A stretch of DNA of 64,000 nt from assembly GCA_032622095.1 (NCBI GenBank), contig CP136068.1, forward strand, positions 161,591,465 to 161,655,464. The letters are read 5' to 3'. A model generated the notes under the pieces. It saw only the letters and a list, made by a program, of their open reading frames with translations, was not told the origin of the DNA and made no database searches. This document shows positions 41,349-53,217 of this stretch, piece after piece (the stretch's first letter is position 1; each line of letters starts with the position of its first letter). The position numbers and the translations under genes were made by a program. This DNA comes from Siphonodentalium dalli. Its lineage: Eukaryota > Mollusca > Scaphopoda > Gadilida > Siphonodentaliidae.

Positions 41349-42470
41349 TTGTCACACCATAGCCGAATAGCAACTCAATATATACTAATACACCCCAGCC
41401 ATGTCAGTATAGTCACTCCATATGTACATATGCACATCATCCATGGCCATATAGCCACTCGTTATATACACATACACCTCGCACATGACCATATAGCAAC
41501 ATCATTGTATATCCGCATAACCTACACATAACCATACCGCCACGAGTCGCCAAGCAGGAACACCAGGTATACTCACACATCTGACACATGACCATTTAGT
41601 CACTCCCGGCATAGATATTCATTACATTGATGTCACTCCTTGTATACCTACATGTACTCATTTCACCATTGACCATACAGTCACTACCTGTATACAAATT
41701 CCACACACAGTCATATACATGTAACCACTCGATATATACATATGAAGCCCACCCTAGACTATAGAGTCACTCCAGGTATACATATGCACCTCACCACTGG
41801 TCATTCAGTCCTTCCAGATATACAAAAAACCCGCACACACGACCACTCATACCATCCATATTTGCATATATACATCACACATGACAGTTCAGCAACGTAC
41901 TGTATAATCATACACGCCATCCATGATCATACAGCTAATCCCTACACAGATACCAATGATAATGCATCCACGAGATATAAACATATACATCCCATCCGTT
42001 ACCACAAGGACACTCCCACACGATAATGTCCACCAGCTTACTCCACTTATGCATTTCAATCATGACAGTACAGTCATTCCACGTATACCACACACATTGC
42101 CCGTAACCATAAACTCACTCACGATTTATCCACACACCCCATCCATGATCATACAGAAAACACATGTACATCCCACCCATGACCTTACAGTCACTCCATA
42201 TATACATAATCAATACATAGATGGCCATGTAGCCATAACCATACACCACATCACCGGGTGCACCAGTACAATATACACACAACCATACACCATACAGTCA
42301 CTCCATTCATACCGATTCACCCCACACCTGACCATGACATCTCCCTGTATACCTATACTTCTCACTATGGACAACACACGCATAACCATATAGTCACTCA
42401 TTGTATGCATATTCACATCATCCAAGACATACACTAACTCCATGCATACCTATTCACCTCAAATATTCAT
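41349..42470 (+). repeat. About 60-bp tandem repeat of the foldback spacer
   Basis: Diverged units built on CACCCATGACCATACAGTCA, CTCCATGTATACATATACAC. They continue into the right arm and, reverse complemented, the left arm. The 94-156-residue frames on this stretch (41742-42026, 41923-42393) are low-complexity read-through. A homologous array lies at 48240-49260. Confidence 0.85.
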
Positions 42471-42555
42471 AGAGTAACTCCCTGGCTACCATCTTGGCAT
42501 CCATCCTGTATCCAGTTGATATTGGTTTATCATAATGGAACAGAAGAGCCACATA

Positions 42556-42899
42556 CCTGCTGGACAAAACAAGTGTCCACTTTTAAAACCGAGGTGTGGT
42601 TAGCGTTGCCACCGCGGCCGAAATGCTACTACACCGCAGCTCCACCGGCTAACTACAGTTGGGCCGCGGTGTACCTCCCATTCAGCCATAGTGTAGTTGC
42701 CACGGTGTACGTTCATTAAACTGATACAAACCAGAAATCTAACCACGGTGTGCATGCCATTCGGCCGCGTTGTAGTTTCCTTTCGGCCAAGGTGTACTTG
42801 CCGTTTGGCCGCAGTGTACATGCCGTTCGACCGCGGTGCTCAACTGCAGTTACAAACTCTGACACCGCGGCTGAACGGCAAATACACCACGGTGAAGGG
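42556..42899 (-). mobile_element. MITE family I, copy in right foldback arm (inverted)
   Basis: A 344-bp insert flanked by TA (42554-42555, 42900-42901). The left arm retains the uninterrupted equivalent near 40493-40510 (CCATAATATGTGAC), proving insertion with TA duplication, as in Tc1/mariner-type transposition. Orientation is opposite to the 40776 copy and one terminus is truncated after ACCACGGTG. Confidence 0.8.
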
Positions 42900-44210
42900 T
42901 ATTATGGTTCATCTCAGTTCCGTCTCAAAGTTCTGCCCATTTCCTTTCAATAATATGGTCAGAATCACAAAAGAGGTTCTCCGCAAACTTTAAAATAAAT
43001 TTGTCATGCCCCATACGGAACTGGGACAACCATAATAGAACATTTAGTTGTCAGTTAATTAATTAACACGTATAATAACCAAGTGAGTCACAATTTGCTA
43101 CATTTTCGGATAACGCAGAGAATAATGTTATATATATAATGTTATAATGATATATGTAAAAAAAATAACTTATTACCAATTTGGTTGCCATATTGGAAGC
43201 CATCTTGAGCAATTTGTTCTATAAACACCGTAGTGTGACACATTTAAGATAGACCAATACAATAAACACCTTTAAATCCAAAGATAATTACATTACTAGA
43301 AAAATGGTCCAAACCTGAAAAGTTAATTTTTGCCGATATTTATGTCAAGTTTTTGAGAGAAACGTCCAATAGTTTCGGTGATGTCAGTGGTGGAAACAGT
43401 AACAATTAACCATGGTGCAGCAGACATGTTAGTATTCAATGTATAGAAGGCATAATAGCCAATGTTGTACATCAACCACAACTTGTAAGCGATTGCAGGA
43501 CACCCTAGAGCGATATTTACCATTTTTCCATATGTTGACGGCCATTTTGGCAGCCATTTTGAGCCAAAGTAAGAATTTTGGTTCCAGTGAGTTGGAATAT
43601 TCATAGGTAATGGTATGCCTCACTTAATTGCAACCTTCTGTTCATTTCTTGTTGAAATATGACTAGAATCCCAGTTGTGATTTTTTGGTGAAATTTTATA
43701 ACGCGTTCTGTAAAATCGAATTTTTGAGGGATCACAAGCGGATAGGACCCCAATAATTGCATATTTAATTTCTCCAATGATCAGTTAATATACAAAATAC
43801 AAAATAAAGTCATTTTACTGAACCAGTTCCAAACAGCATGAACTGATCTAGAATATATTTGTGAAAAAATGTCATATTTTCAACTTCCGGCGGCCATTTT
43901 GGTGGCCATCTTGGATGGTGAGTTTCAATTTTGGCCCAAACTAGTGTCATTATGTCTTAGCTTCATGAAAATATATACATTTTACTAGATTAGTCATGTG
44001 AATTTGCAACAAATTCCAAGTTACTGGTTTTACGTCTGGGAAAAAATTGGGGGGGGGGTATACTTTTTAGGGCGCTATAAAAATTTTTTATCAAGGCTGA
44101 CAGATGGCCAGCCGATAAAATCGTGATGTCGGATACCTGAATTCACAAAATCCGCAGAGAAAAAAACTTTATACGCCAAAACACGCATCCGTGACCTGGC
44201 GGCTGGACTA

Positions 44211-44345
44211 TATCAAATTTACATTGTTGTTAGTTAAATTTCCCTTCTAGGAAGTTTCTATATCCCCTAATTTGCAGAAGATAAAATTCATAAATGAGGT
44301 GCCCAATGGGTGAATATCACCAACTTCAACTGGGGAACTTAATTT
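44211..44345 (+). repeat. Remainder of the interrupted 450-bp repeat unit
   Basis: Starts TATCAAATTTACATTGTTGT, exactly where the unit left off at 39169. Confidence 0.85.
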
Positions 44346-45140
44346 TTATCCTTATCAGATTTGTGAAAATGGGATCACAAAGTCAAATAAGGGCAGAGCA
44401 AGAGACTTAACTATTTCACTACATAGTAATTCTTAAAATATGTTTGCAAGAACTAGTTGGCTTATATAGAATGGAATGTTCTTCCTTGACTGCAATTCAG
44501 ATTTTTTTATTGGGGTCACTTGGTCAAATAGGGGCCAATCGAATGACAGTTTTCCTCTTAATATGCTTCCTTCACAAGGACCATCATGTCTATTTGAATG
44601 ATATTTATGATATGTATGAAGGGTTCTTTGGTGTCTGGGATTCAAATTTATTCAGATGGGGTCACCAGGTTAAATAGGGTGGGACCAGGGACATAACTAT
44701 ATGTCTATATAGTAATTCTTAAAATGTCTTCTCAAGAGAGTTTGGACTATTTAGCTTACATATAGTATGGAGGAATCATGAGGATCCTTTAGTGACTGAG
44801 ATTCAGATTTGTTAAAATGAGGTCAACCTGTCAAGAAATGGCAGGCTATGGGGAGTTAACATTTTTGTGTCTAACAAAATCATCGAAATACCAAATTCAT
44901 TAAAACATCTACATTGGAACCACCTGACTGATTGGTCTGACATACATGTATTGTGTTTTGGGTCCATTGGGCTTCAAACATGTTTAAATGGTTTTAGAAA
45001 AAGGCGCTTGAGAGATTGGAAATTTCCAACAATTGAGAAAGTTTGAGGTGTCGGTTGTGAAATTCCAACCTAAGACTTGGGAGTCTGGATCCCGGTCGGG
45101 AGGGGACTTGTTGAGCTGGAGGCGGGGGGTGATCAGTCTG
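44345..45140 (+). repeat. Composite repeat (AGCTCACC-type units plus GGAAATTTCC block), forward copy
   Basis: Three decayed AGCTCACC-type units (to about 44870) run into ACATCTACATTGGAACCACC, AAGGCGCTTGAGAGATTGGA, AATTTCCAACAATTGAG, ACTTGGGAGTCTGGATCCCG and GATCAGT. The same succession, inverted, is found at 55740-56760 and 60960-61860, so these parts travel together. Confidence 0.7.
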
Positions 45141-45256
45141 CATGCTACTGATCACGGTCGTCAACCTGGAAATTATTGAATTGCATCGTCCAATTTAACC
45201 ACTATATGATTATGGGTGATCCACATTTGGCAGCGATGTATTGGGGACTAGCAATA

Positions 45257-45707
45257 GGTTACACTGGTGTAAATGTTTTCCATAAGCCTCAGTGCTAACG
45301 TTTTAGCGTATAGTGTTGGCAATATAAATGTTGGGTCCAAAATTTTCTTTAAATCTGAAAAATTGACATTTTGGGAAACTTTTTACACAAAAAAATCATG
45401 TCTGTCTAGCAGGGAATTCGCCTTTAAATCTTATGTTTTCGTAACTAGTGTCAGAACCACATAAAATAATACAGTCATATTTTAGACCACACCAAAAAAT
45501 TCAAACTTCACTACAAAGGGTTAATTCCTGTGCCAATGGTTATTTTACCTTTGGGAAATCATAGGGAAGAGGTGTGATGATTTTTGTATGTGAAAAGCAC
45601 ACAAGGCTATTGACCAATCAGGGCCCAGTGTCTATTTTATTCTCTCCTATATATTCCTCCCGCATCCGCTAGATGTCACTCGGAACCTTATTTACACCAG
45701 TGTAACC
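45257..45707. mobile_element. 451-bp MITE with palindromic termini
   Basis: Ends GGTTACACTGGTGTAAAT and ATTTACACCAGTGTAACC are perfect 18-bp inverted repeats, and each end is itself a near-palindrome. AATA flanks both sides (45253-45256, 45708-45711) as a likely target duplication. Confidence 0.7.
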
Positions 45708-45994
45708 AATATACGACTTCAAATGATTTCTGCCTATCTCAGCAGAGACATGTCATGAGTTTATAACCACCCCCTCCACCCACCACGATCCGCCAAAACG
45801 GCGTGCCAAATACGGTGAAATACGAAACAATCCAGGAAATAAATTGCAAGGAATTCCAAACATTTTTCTGAATGTCCTATTGGGGGAAAAGCTGGAATAT
45901 GAATTCCCTTCTCTTATTCGTTGAATGTTGGAAATCTTGGAAGAACTGTTGGTTTATATACAACTGATAATGGCAACAGGAAAGTTTTAAATTT

Positions 45995-46252
45995 CAGGGG
46001 TGGGGGGGGGGGGGCAAGTATGAATAAATATATACCAGTACCATGCAGCTGGGATTTGATGGTCTTGGTTGCTATAGAAACAGGCTCTTGTGTTAATATC
46101 CCCATCACCAACTCTATTTCCCACTCTCGTGTGTCCTAAAGCTAACAACATAAAAACCCTGTTTTCGCTGACAGACACACCCATGTAATGCAATTGTCGT
46201 GTGGGAAAGGTTAGATTCGTGCATGTGTATATAGCCCCCCCCCCCCCCCCCC
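45995..46252. mobile_element. Possible small element between poly-G and poly-C tracts
   Basis: Opens CAGGGGTGGGG with a long G run and closes with an 18-C run and TCCACC. A CAGGGG tip recalls hAT ends, but the inverted match beyond the homopolymers is weak and no target duplication was found. Confidence 0.3.
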
Positions 46253-46375
46253 TCCACCACAACCGCTGTCTCGTGACACACAATCATTCGTACGTCCTCG
46301 TTTCATATTGACCCTTTCCACACTAAACGGATTGCTGCAATTTCAGTTATAAAACTATTCATTGGAACTGTCTAT

Positions 46376-46545
46376 TATTCATTTAGAGGGGTATTTAGAT
46401 AATAAAAGCAGACGACAGGCAGAAACACAGATAATGCAAGATCAGAATTATTCATTGGAAATGTTCACATAATAAGTTCAACATAATGGTCGTAAAACTT
46501 TGTTGAACTTATTATCTGAACATTTCCTAAGGGATAACGGGGATA
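46376..46545 (+). repeat. Dispersed repeat family E, copy 3
   Basis: ATTCATTTAGAGGGG, AAAGCAGACGACAGGC and an inverted pair ATAATAAGTTCAACA / TGTTGAACTTATTAT, then CTAAGGGATAAC. Confidence 0.6.
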
Positions 46546-46870
46546 ACAAATATTTGAATCGAGTCGAGGAACCCACCCATCAAATCTATGAGTTATCAGA
46601 TTTCGATTTTTGAAATCTGTTATTTTTCACCACCTGGAATATTTGGCGGCCTAGAAAATATTCGACGAGCCGACGACATACTCTCGATACCAAATTGCGT
46701 TGAAGAAAATGTTGATATATTATATAGCACGTTTTGGAAAATGACAGTGGTTAGAATTATTTTTTGGTAGTTAATCGATTCTGATAATTAAAGCATATTT
46801 TGAATTAATTTTGTAGTTGTTGGAATCTGATGATACCGTGACCATCGAATCGGATTGAGTACCATTATAG
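46545..46870 (+). repeat. Direct repeat, left copy (partner 52163-52540)
   Basis: ATATTTGAATCGAGTCGA, GAACCCACCCATCAAA, ACCAAATTGCG and GACCATCGAATCGGATTGAG, then TACC, occur in the same order at 52.2-52.5 kb. The two copies flank the second foldback element in direct orientation. Confidence 0.75.
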
Positions 46871-48239
46871 TCTGGTCGATAAATTCAAAATTTAGACTAA
46901 GTTGTTTTAACCATTTTGAAGAGGACGATATCCTCTATAACATATCAAAAATCCGTTAAAATCCGCTTTGAGCATTTTCTGTAATTCAAGATGGCGTCCA
47001 AGATGGTTGCCATTTTCCGTTAAGTCAGTTTGATGCAAATATAGTGAGAAAATCTCATTTGTATATGTCAAATGTATACAAATGTACACATTTTTGTGAA
47101 GCTAAGACATTACGCTACCTATTTTTTACGCCAAAATTGGAACTCCCCGCACAAGATATGGGAAGTGGAAAAGTTAACTTTTTTTACTAATATCTTTAAG
47201 ATAAGTTTCTGCTGTTTGGAACTGTTTGAGAATTGTGATATTTATTTTGTATTTATACCATGTTAACTGACCATTGCAGCAATGAAACATGCCATTCACG
47301 GGGTCCCCACCCCTTCCGATCACTCAAAAATTCGAGTTTATAGAACGCCGCATAACATTTCACGAAGAAATCACCATTGGGATACTAATCATATTTCATC
47401 AAGGAATTGGAAGAACTGTGCAATGTAAGTGATGCATGCTATTTCTTATGGATACCCCAACTCAATAGTACCAAAATTGACACTTTGGCTCAAAATGACT
47501 GCCATAATGGCGGCCAAAATATATAAAAATGGTAAAAATTGCACCAGCGTGCCATGCAACCGAATATAAGATGTCGTTGATGAAGAACATTGACTATTCT
47601 GTCTTATAGACATTTAATACTAACATTTCTAATGCACTTTGATTCATTTTTACTATTTTAACTACTGAAATTACCAGAATTATTGGATTTTTCTATCACA
47701 AACTTGGCATCAAAATCGGCAAATAATCACTTTTCAGGTTTGGACCATTTTTTCCAAGTAAATCTTTGGTATGAAAGGTGTTTTTTATTTTGATCGGTCT
47801 TAACTGTGTCACACTGATGTGTTTTAGATTAAATTACTCAAGATGGCTTGCAAAATGGTAACTAAATTTGATAAAAAGTTTATTTGTCACATTTACTCGG
47901 AACATTATTTTCTGCAGTTCTATTCTGGTTGTCCCAGTACATTATGAGGCATGACAAATCTTTTTAAAGGATGCAGTATGGATTTTTCCGAAAACTTCTT
48001 TAGTGATTCTGTCCATGTTTTTGAACGGAAATGGGCAGAACGTTGAAACTGAGAGGGATCATATTATTTGGCTACTCTGGTCCATTAGCATCAAATTGAT
48101 CAACTTACAAACGTATTGTCAGGAAAACTGTTTCCTTTATATTGCATATAAAACGTCATTAAGGTGGAGAACACTCTGATATTACCTCTCTATCAATTAA
48201 CATATCCTTGAGTTATAGCGATAGGAAAGCGAGAGTCAC

Positions 48240-49260
48240 CCAAAGGCACACAACTCACACATGACCATGCGTCACTCCATATATACATGAACACCACATA
48301 AATGACCATGTGCCACTCGCGTTATACACATACACCTCACCCATTACCATACAGCCATACTTGGGCATACCCATACACCAACACATGGCCATATAGCCGT
48401 GAGTAACCATACAGGCACAACATGTATACTCCTACCCTCACACAAGACAATATAGTCACGACATGTATACCTATGCACTACATTTATGAACATACAATAA
48501 CCTCTTGTATACCTATTCGACTCACCATTGGTCACACAGTCAGTCCTTCTAGATATACCAATACCCCGCAAAAACGACCATTCGAACATTCCAGACTTTG
48601 AAATACAACCCAACCATGACAATTCAGCCACTCGGTGTATACCGGTACACTCACCAATAACAATACAGCCACAACAGATAAACATATACATCCTACCCAT
48701 GACCATGATGTCACTTTCTATATACACAAGCCCACCATTGACCATCAAACTGTACTCCAAGTATCCAAATACACTTCAACAACAATGACCGTACAGTCAT
48801 TCCATGTACACATATATGCATTGCCCATTACCATACACCCCCCTATGTATCCATACACCCGATCCATTTAATACCATACAGCCAACACATCTACACATTT
48901 AAACCCACCCATGCCAATACGGCCACACAACGTATACCTGTACATCCCATCCATGACCGCACAGTCACTCCATATATACAAAAACAAACAGGTGGACAAT
49001 GTAGCTACTATCGTTATACCCATACACCATTTCAATGACCAGACAGCCACTCCCTGTATGCATGTTCACCTCACACATAACCCTACAGCTACTCCTTGTA
49101 TACCTATACATCTCAACATGGACACCCCATCCGTGGCCATATAGTCACACAGTGTATAACTATTCACACATTCACTAATACAATAACTCCCTGTATTCCT
49201 ACTCACCTCACCTATGAGCATACAGTCAACAGATATACACACTGTATTCAATTGATAAAT
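48240..49260 (+). repeat. About 60-bp tandem repeat of the second foldback copy
   Basis: Units built on CCCATGACCATACAGTCACT, CCATATATACA and CACCTCACCCATTACCATAC. All frames here on both strands are read-through of these units. Confidence 0.85.
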
Positions 49261-49369
49261 GTTGATGCCAATGGGCTAAATGCTAATGGGCCAGTGTAGC
49301 CACATATGATCCCCCTCAGTTCAGTTTCAACGTTCTGCCCATTTCCGTTCAAAAACATTAACATAATCC

Positions 49370-51132
49370 ATGGGGGGGGGGCGAAAAAAAAATTGCGAGA
49401 CGTGGGGTGGGGGTGGGTGCGTACCCGAGGCCGGAAACAGTTTTTGACCACTTTTTTTTTCATTGACATATTTTCAACTGTTTTAAACATATTTGTTTAT
49501 ATGTTGTGGCTTGTTGCAATATGAGAAGCACTAATACATTCAATATTGTTATAATTACCCCCATCAGTTGATATAAAATGGAAAAATAGTGAATATTGTG
49601 GGGGTGGTCCCAAAATTTTCATTGATTTTTTTGCGCGCAAATATTTTTTATTGTGTCTGTTTCAGCTTGCTTGGCAGTTTTTATATTGAAAAGTGTCTAG
49701 TTCACGGTGTAGTTCAATAAAAAAAAAGATACTTCAGATAGCTCTAGGGTAGGGTGAACTTAATGCAGTCTGACAATATCAGCTAACAACTCAAGACAGA
49801 ATATTACAATAATTCTTCTACTTCATGACAGTCTCTTTACTCATACAGTTAGTTGTTGCATGAGTGTAATGTATGAAATAAGTATTTGTATCAGTGTTTG
49901 TATACTTAAATTTATTTTTAAATATACTTATGTCAAATAATTATTTGAATTGTCAAATTATTTGTTTCAGGGTTGTTGACAGCCATCAATAAGTAAATAG
50001 GTAGACATGAAATAAAGTTTTAATAATATTTATTGAAAGAAACAAAAATATAACCTTCTTTGGATAGTCTTCTGAAAAGTATAAAAATATTATTTAAATA
50101 GATGTGAAGAGGGGCCAGGACACATTACAGTTTTGTTCACATTGTAATTATTATATCCCATGATTACCTGCATATACTAGTATGTAAATGATACTTAATG
50201 TCTAATTCAGGCTAATTTGAAAATTATCAAAGAAGAAAATTAATTTACTTAATTATTGTATATTTATAAGATGATGTGCATGCAAGGTGGTCTAGTTTGA
50301 AGGCATACATACAGGTCATGTACAGAATGTGTGTGAATTTCTTATTGCATATGAACTCCATCCAGTACATGACCGAAGTTCAGCTCTGATTGTCCAAATG
50401 AATCTCAGTAATAAACATCCGTGTATATGGATTTGGTACTAAATTGACCATCCGCGTTGAAACTCAAAGGGTTAAACATTAGTTTAGGCCTAGTCCCAAG
50501 TCGTAATGCGAGGTCGGGTCGGTGGTCATGCAGGCATACATAAAAGTTCATTCGTACACTGGTTCATATCCACATTTTCCTTTTTGGTATTACTATAGGC
50601 TCTAGGCCTACTAGTTGATGCTGGTTGATGTCTGAAAAAAAGATAAATTTAATTTAATTTAATTTTCTATTATAGGCCCTAACACTGGCCCTAGTTGTTT
50701 TTTGTTGTCATTCCAGGGGATTCAACATATATTTCATCTACTCACACAAATGAATAGGCTGGGTTATAAATTTACCAATATAATCACATCATATTCTACC
50801 TTTGTTGATTACTTAGAGTTCAATTTAGTTGAGATTATCGCTGATTACAGCTGATTATCGCATAATTATCAGCCAAGAAAATATTTGTCTTGCACATGTT
50901 TGTAAACAGGAAGTAACATTTAATTTGGTCTTTCAAATGGACCAATATATAGCGGTTGGTCGTTTTTACAGAGGGGACCAACATAAAGCTTTGGGGTTTT
51001 GGGGTGGGTGTCTAAAATTTTATGAAAAAAAATGAAAGAAAGGGTGGGTGGGTGTAAAAAAAAATAGCAATGTAAAAAAAAAACACCCCACGTCTCGCAA
51101 CATTTTTTCGCCCCCCCCCCCCCCCCCCCCTG
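49370..51132. mobile_element. hAT-like non-autonomous DNA transposon (1.76 kb)
   Basis: Flanked by the 8-bp duplication CATAATCC (49362-49369 and 51133-51140). Termini are G-rich: the left runs ATGGGGGGGGGCGAAAAAA then GCGAGACGTGGGGTG; the right, read inward on the other strand, runs CAGGGG, more G, CGAAAAAATG then GCGAGACGTGGGGTG. An 8-bp target duplication with CAGGGG-type tips fits hAT. The interior is A+T-rich with no frame over 75 codons, hence no transposase. It sits inside the right arm of the second foldback copy, so it inserted later. Confidence 0.8.
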
Positions 51133-51599
51133 CATAATCCCAAATTTTCGGTATAATCCATACTGCACCCCTTAAAATGAACTTGTCATGCCTCATAAGG
51201 TACTGGGACAACCAAAATAGAACATTTATTTGATTAAGTAGCATGTTTAATAACGAAGTGAGTCACAAATTTGCTATTTTTTCGGAACAGCGGAGAATAA
51301 TTTTCGGGATATATGTGACAAATCAACATTTTATCAAATTTGGTTGCCATTTTGCAAGCCATCTTGAGTCATATTGTCTAAAACACATCAAAACAATAAA
51401 CACCTTGGAAAACAACAATGGTTCCATTTATTTACCAGACTATTAAGTTATGTTTACAAAACATTAAAAAAATACGTTTTAAAATGTGTTAATAACGACT
51501 GTGTTGGTTGTTACAAGCTGACAAAATTCAAAATGTCTATTGCTGTCGTTTTGCAAACACCAGCGCAGATATTCACATATTTAAAAACCAATATATGAT

Positions 51600-52160
51600 A
51601 TATGTTCTTGAATGTTTCATACAGGCATGAGGCATTGTTTTTTTCTCTCTCTCAATCCGCTCGGATTAGTCAAACACCGCGAAAATGGCAACTTTAGAAC
51701 AGATAACGGTACTTTTTCGTAACAGCATCATTTTGTCCCACCAGCATCAAAGCATTCAGCAGGACCAGAGATATCTATATATCTCTGAGAGGACCCATCA
51801 AAAACACAGCAAATTAACAGGTCCATTTAACCAAGGGTGATAACTCTATTAATTTCACCAGGGATTGTAACTCTATTCATTTAACCAGTGAAGGAAGTTG
51901 ACGATTGCAGTGTTCCCACTCTTAGCTAACCAAATTAACAATATTAATTGATGCTCTGTCCGATTTGACACGCACAACTACCATTCTGTACGTTTTCCAG
52001 AAAAGAGCTTTTGTGGTCATTTTCGACATTTTATGCTTATGGATTATTTTGTGAATTTTCTCGATGACCGTGTGATACAAAATGATGGTGATTGCGTGTA
52101 TTTTTCATATTATTTTACAAATTTATATTTCCTTGGCTTCGGGGGCGGGGGGGGGGTCAA
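51600..52160. other. No recognisable gene; poly-G at the right edge
   Basis: Includes GATATCTATATATCTC and a CGGGGGCGGGGGGGGGG tract near 52141. No other structure found. Confidence 0.4.
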
Positions 52161-52162
52161 AC

Positions 52163-52540
52163 ATATTTGAATCGAGTCGATGAACCCACCCATCAAAGTT
52201 CAGAGTGATCAGATATCGATTTGTGAATTATATTACTTAAATTGGCACCACCGATAATTTTAGTGGCCCAGTGAAACGTCAACGAGAAGACGGTCTCAGA
52301 CCAAATTGCGGATGAAGATGGATAACCCTAAAATCAAGTGGCTTTTCTGTGTTTGACAAACCGGCAAAATTTCGTTGAACAAAATGTTGATAAATAACAG
52401 GTTTTGGGCACTTTTATACTATAGTTGACTGTGGTTAGCATTATTTTGGACAATTAATTTATTCTGATAACTGGAGCGGCATTTAAAACATGATGATATG
52501 GGGACCATCGAATCGGATTGAGTACCTTTAATATTATATA
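52163..52540 (+). repeat. Direct repeat, right copy (partner 46545-46870)
   Basis: See 46545. This copy holds extra sequence around GGCAAAATTTCGTTGAAC. Confidence 0.75.
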
Positions 52541-53217
52541 ATACAAATACCTGAGTTCCAGGGTTCTCTACAATTTTAGTTACTACTCTTTTTTTTATTT
52601 TTGAACTGGCTAATACTGCTCTAAAAACAACAGTCTTCCTGTTCACCATTAGCGGACTATAAGCTTCCGGCGAGCAAGGTATGGCACGTTGTTTGCGGGC
52701 CCAGGACACTGTGGCATTCCCCATTGCTCATTCTGATGTGCGATCCATAAAACACTTACCATTCAATTTGCAGCCTCTTTGGCCGCATCTGACAGGCAAA
52801 TTTAAGGCCGCCTATTTGGCTAAAACGTTTTTTTTTAGAGTGTCCTTTATGTAGAATACAATGCGAATAAACAGGAACGCGTGCCAAATAATTCATTTAC
52901 ATTGTACTGTGGTTATTGCCTGACCACAAATATGATCCCCGACAGAAGAAATGTAATTTAAGAAAGGAAAAATAGGCAACAGAAAACAAGTCGGTGTGAG
53001 TTTTTCACGTTCACTGCGCACTTGGAAGTTGGAAGCCCCATTACTCTTATTCCACTGACATAATCATGTCACGTCACCGACAATAATAATCTAAATGGCC
53101 ATGTATTGATCATAATGACACATTGAGATGTGTTGAAAGATATGTTATTACCTTACAATTTGGTGCATCTCGTTTAAAAAAAAACCCACATATTTTCCAG
53201 TGTATTTTCAACTAAAA
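52541..53217. other. Low-copy region, no supported gene
   Basis: One of very few stretches in the right half without visible relatives. A minus-strand frame (52419-52724) ends against GTATTTG and is preceded by a TTTGCCTGTCAG acceptor-like sequence, but an in-frame TGA lies between acceptor and ATG and no domain is recognised. Confidence 0.4.

Larger units (their letters stand above)
39170..44210. mobile_element. Giant (5.04-kb) foldback element
   Basis: The left end TAGTCCGGTCGCC is mirrored by the right end GGCGGCTGGACTA. The left arm (39170-41315) and right arm (42070-44210), each about 2.1 kb, match in reverse order throughout, for example the CGGATGCGTGTTTTGGCGTA mark, a poly-C (39330) against poly-G (44050), the AATGGCTGCCAAAATGGC region and the GTCACACTACGGTG region. 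The spacer is an array of about 60-bp units. Flanks show a TAT duplication (39167-39169, 44211-44213), and the uninterrupted target CTATAGTATCAAATTTAC is preserved near 38281 and 38730. No transposase-like frame exists. Superfamily unknown; a 3-bp duplication would suit PIF/Harbinger or CACTA, but this is a guess. Confidence 0.88.
47070..51410. mobile_element. Second, diverged foldback copy (interrupted)
   Basis: The left part (47070-48070) matches 39420-40560 in order: TGTGAAGCTAAGACATTACG, the AATGGCGGCCAAAATAT region and the GTCACACTGATGTG region. The centre (48240-49260) is the 60-bp array. The right part starts GTTCTGCCCATTTCCGTTCA near 49335, is broken at 49370, and resumes at 51133 with TTAAAATGAACTTGTCATGC to about 51410, matching 42990-43270. 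The outer ends present in the 39-44-kb copy are missing. Confidence 0.75.

Noticed and set aside
41742-42393. Overlapping 94- and 156-codon frames rich in His, Thr and Ile
   Set aside because: They are the 60-bp tandem unit (CCATGACCATACAGTCACTC type) read in different frames, not proteins.
52419-52760. Possible minus-strand exon with Cys-rich CGQRGCKLNGKCF upstream
   Set aside because: An in-frame TGA separates the Cys-rich piece from the longer frame, and the longer frame overlaps a dispersed repeat at its end.
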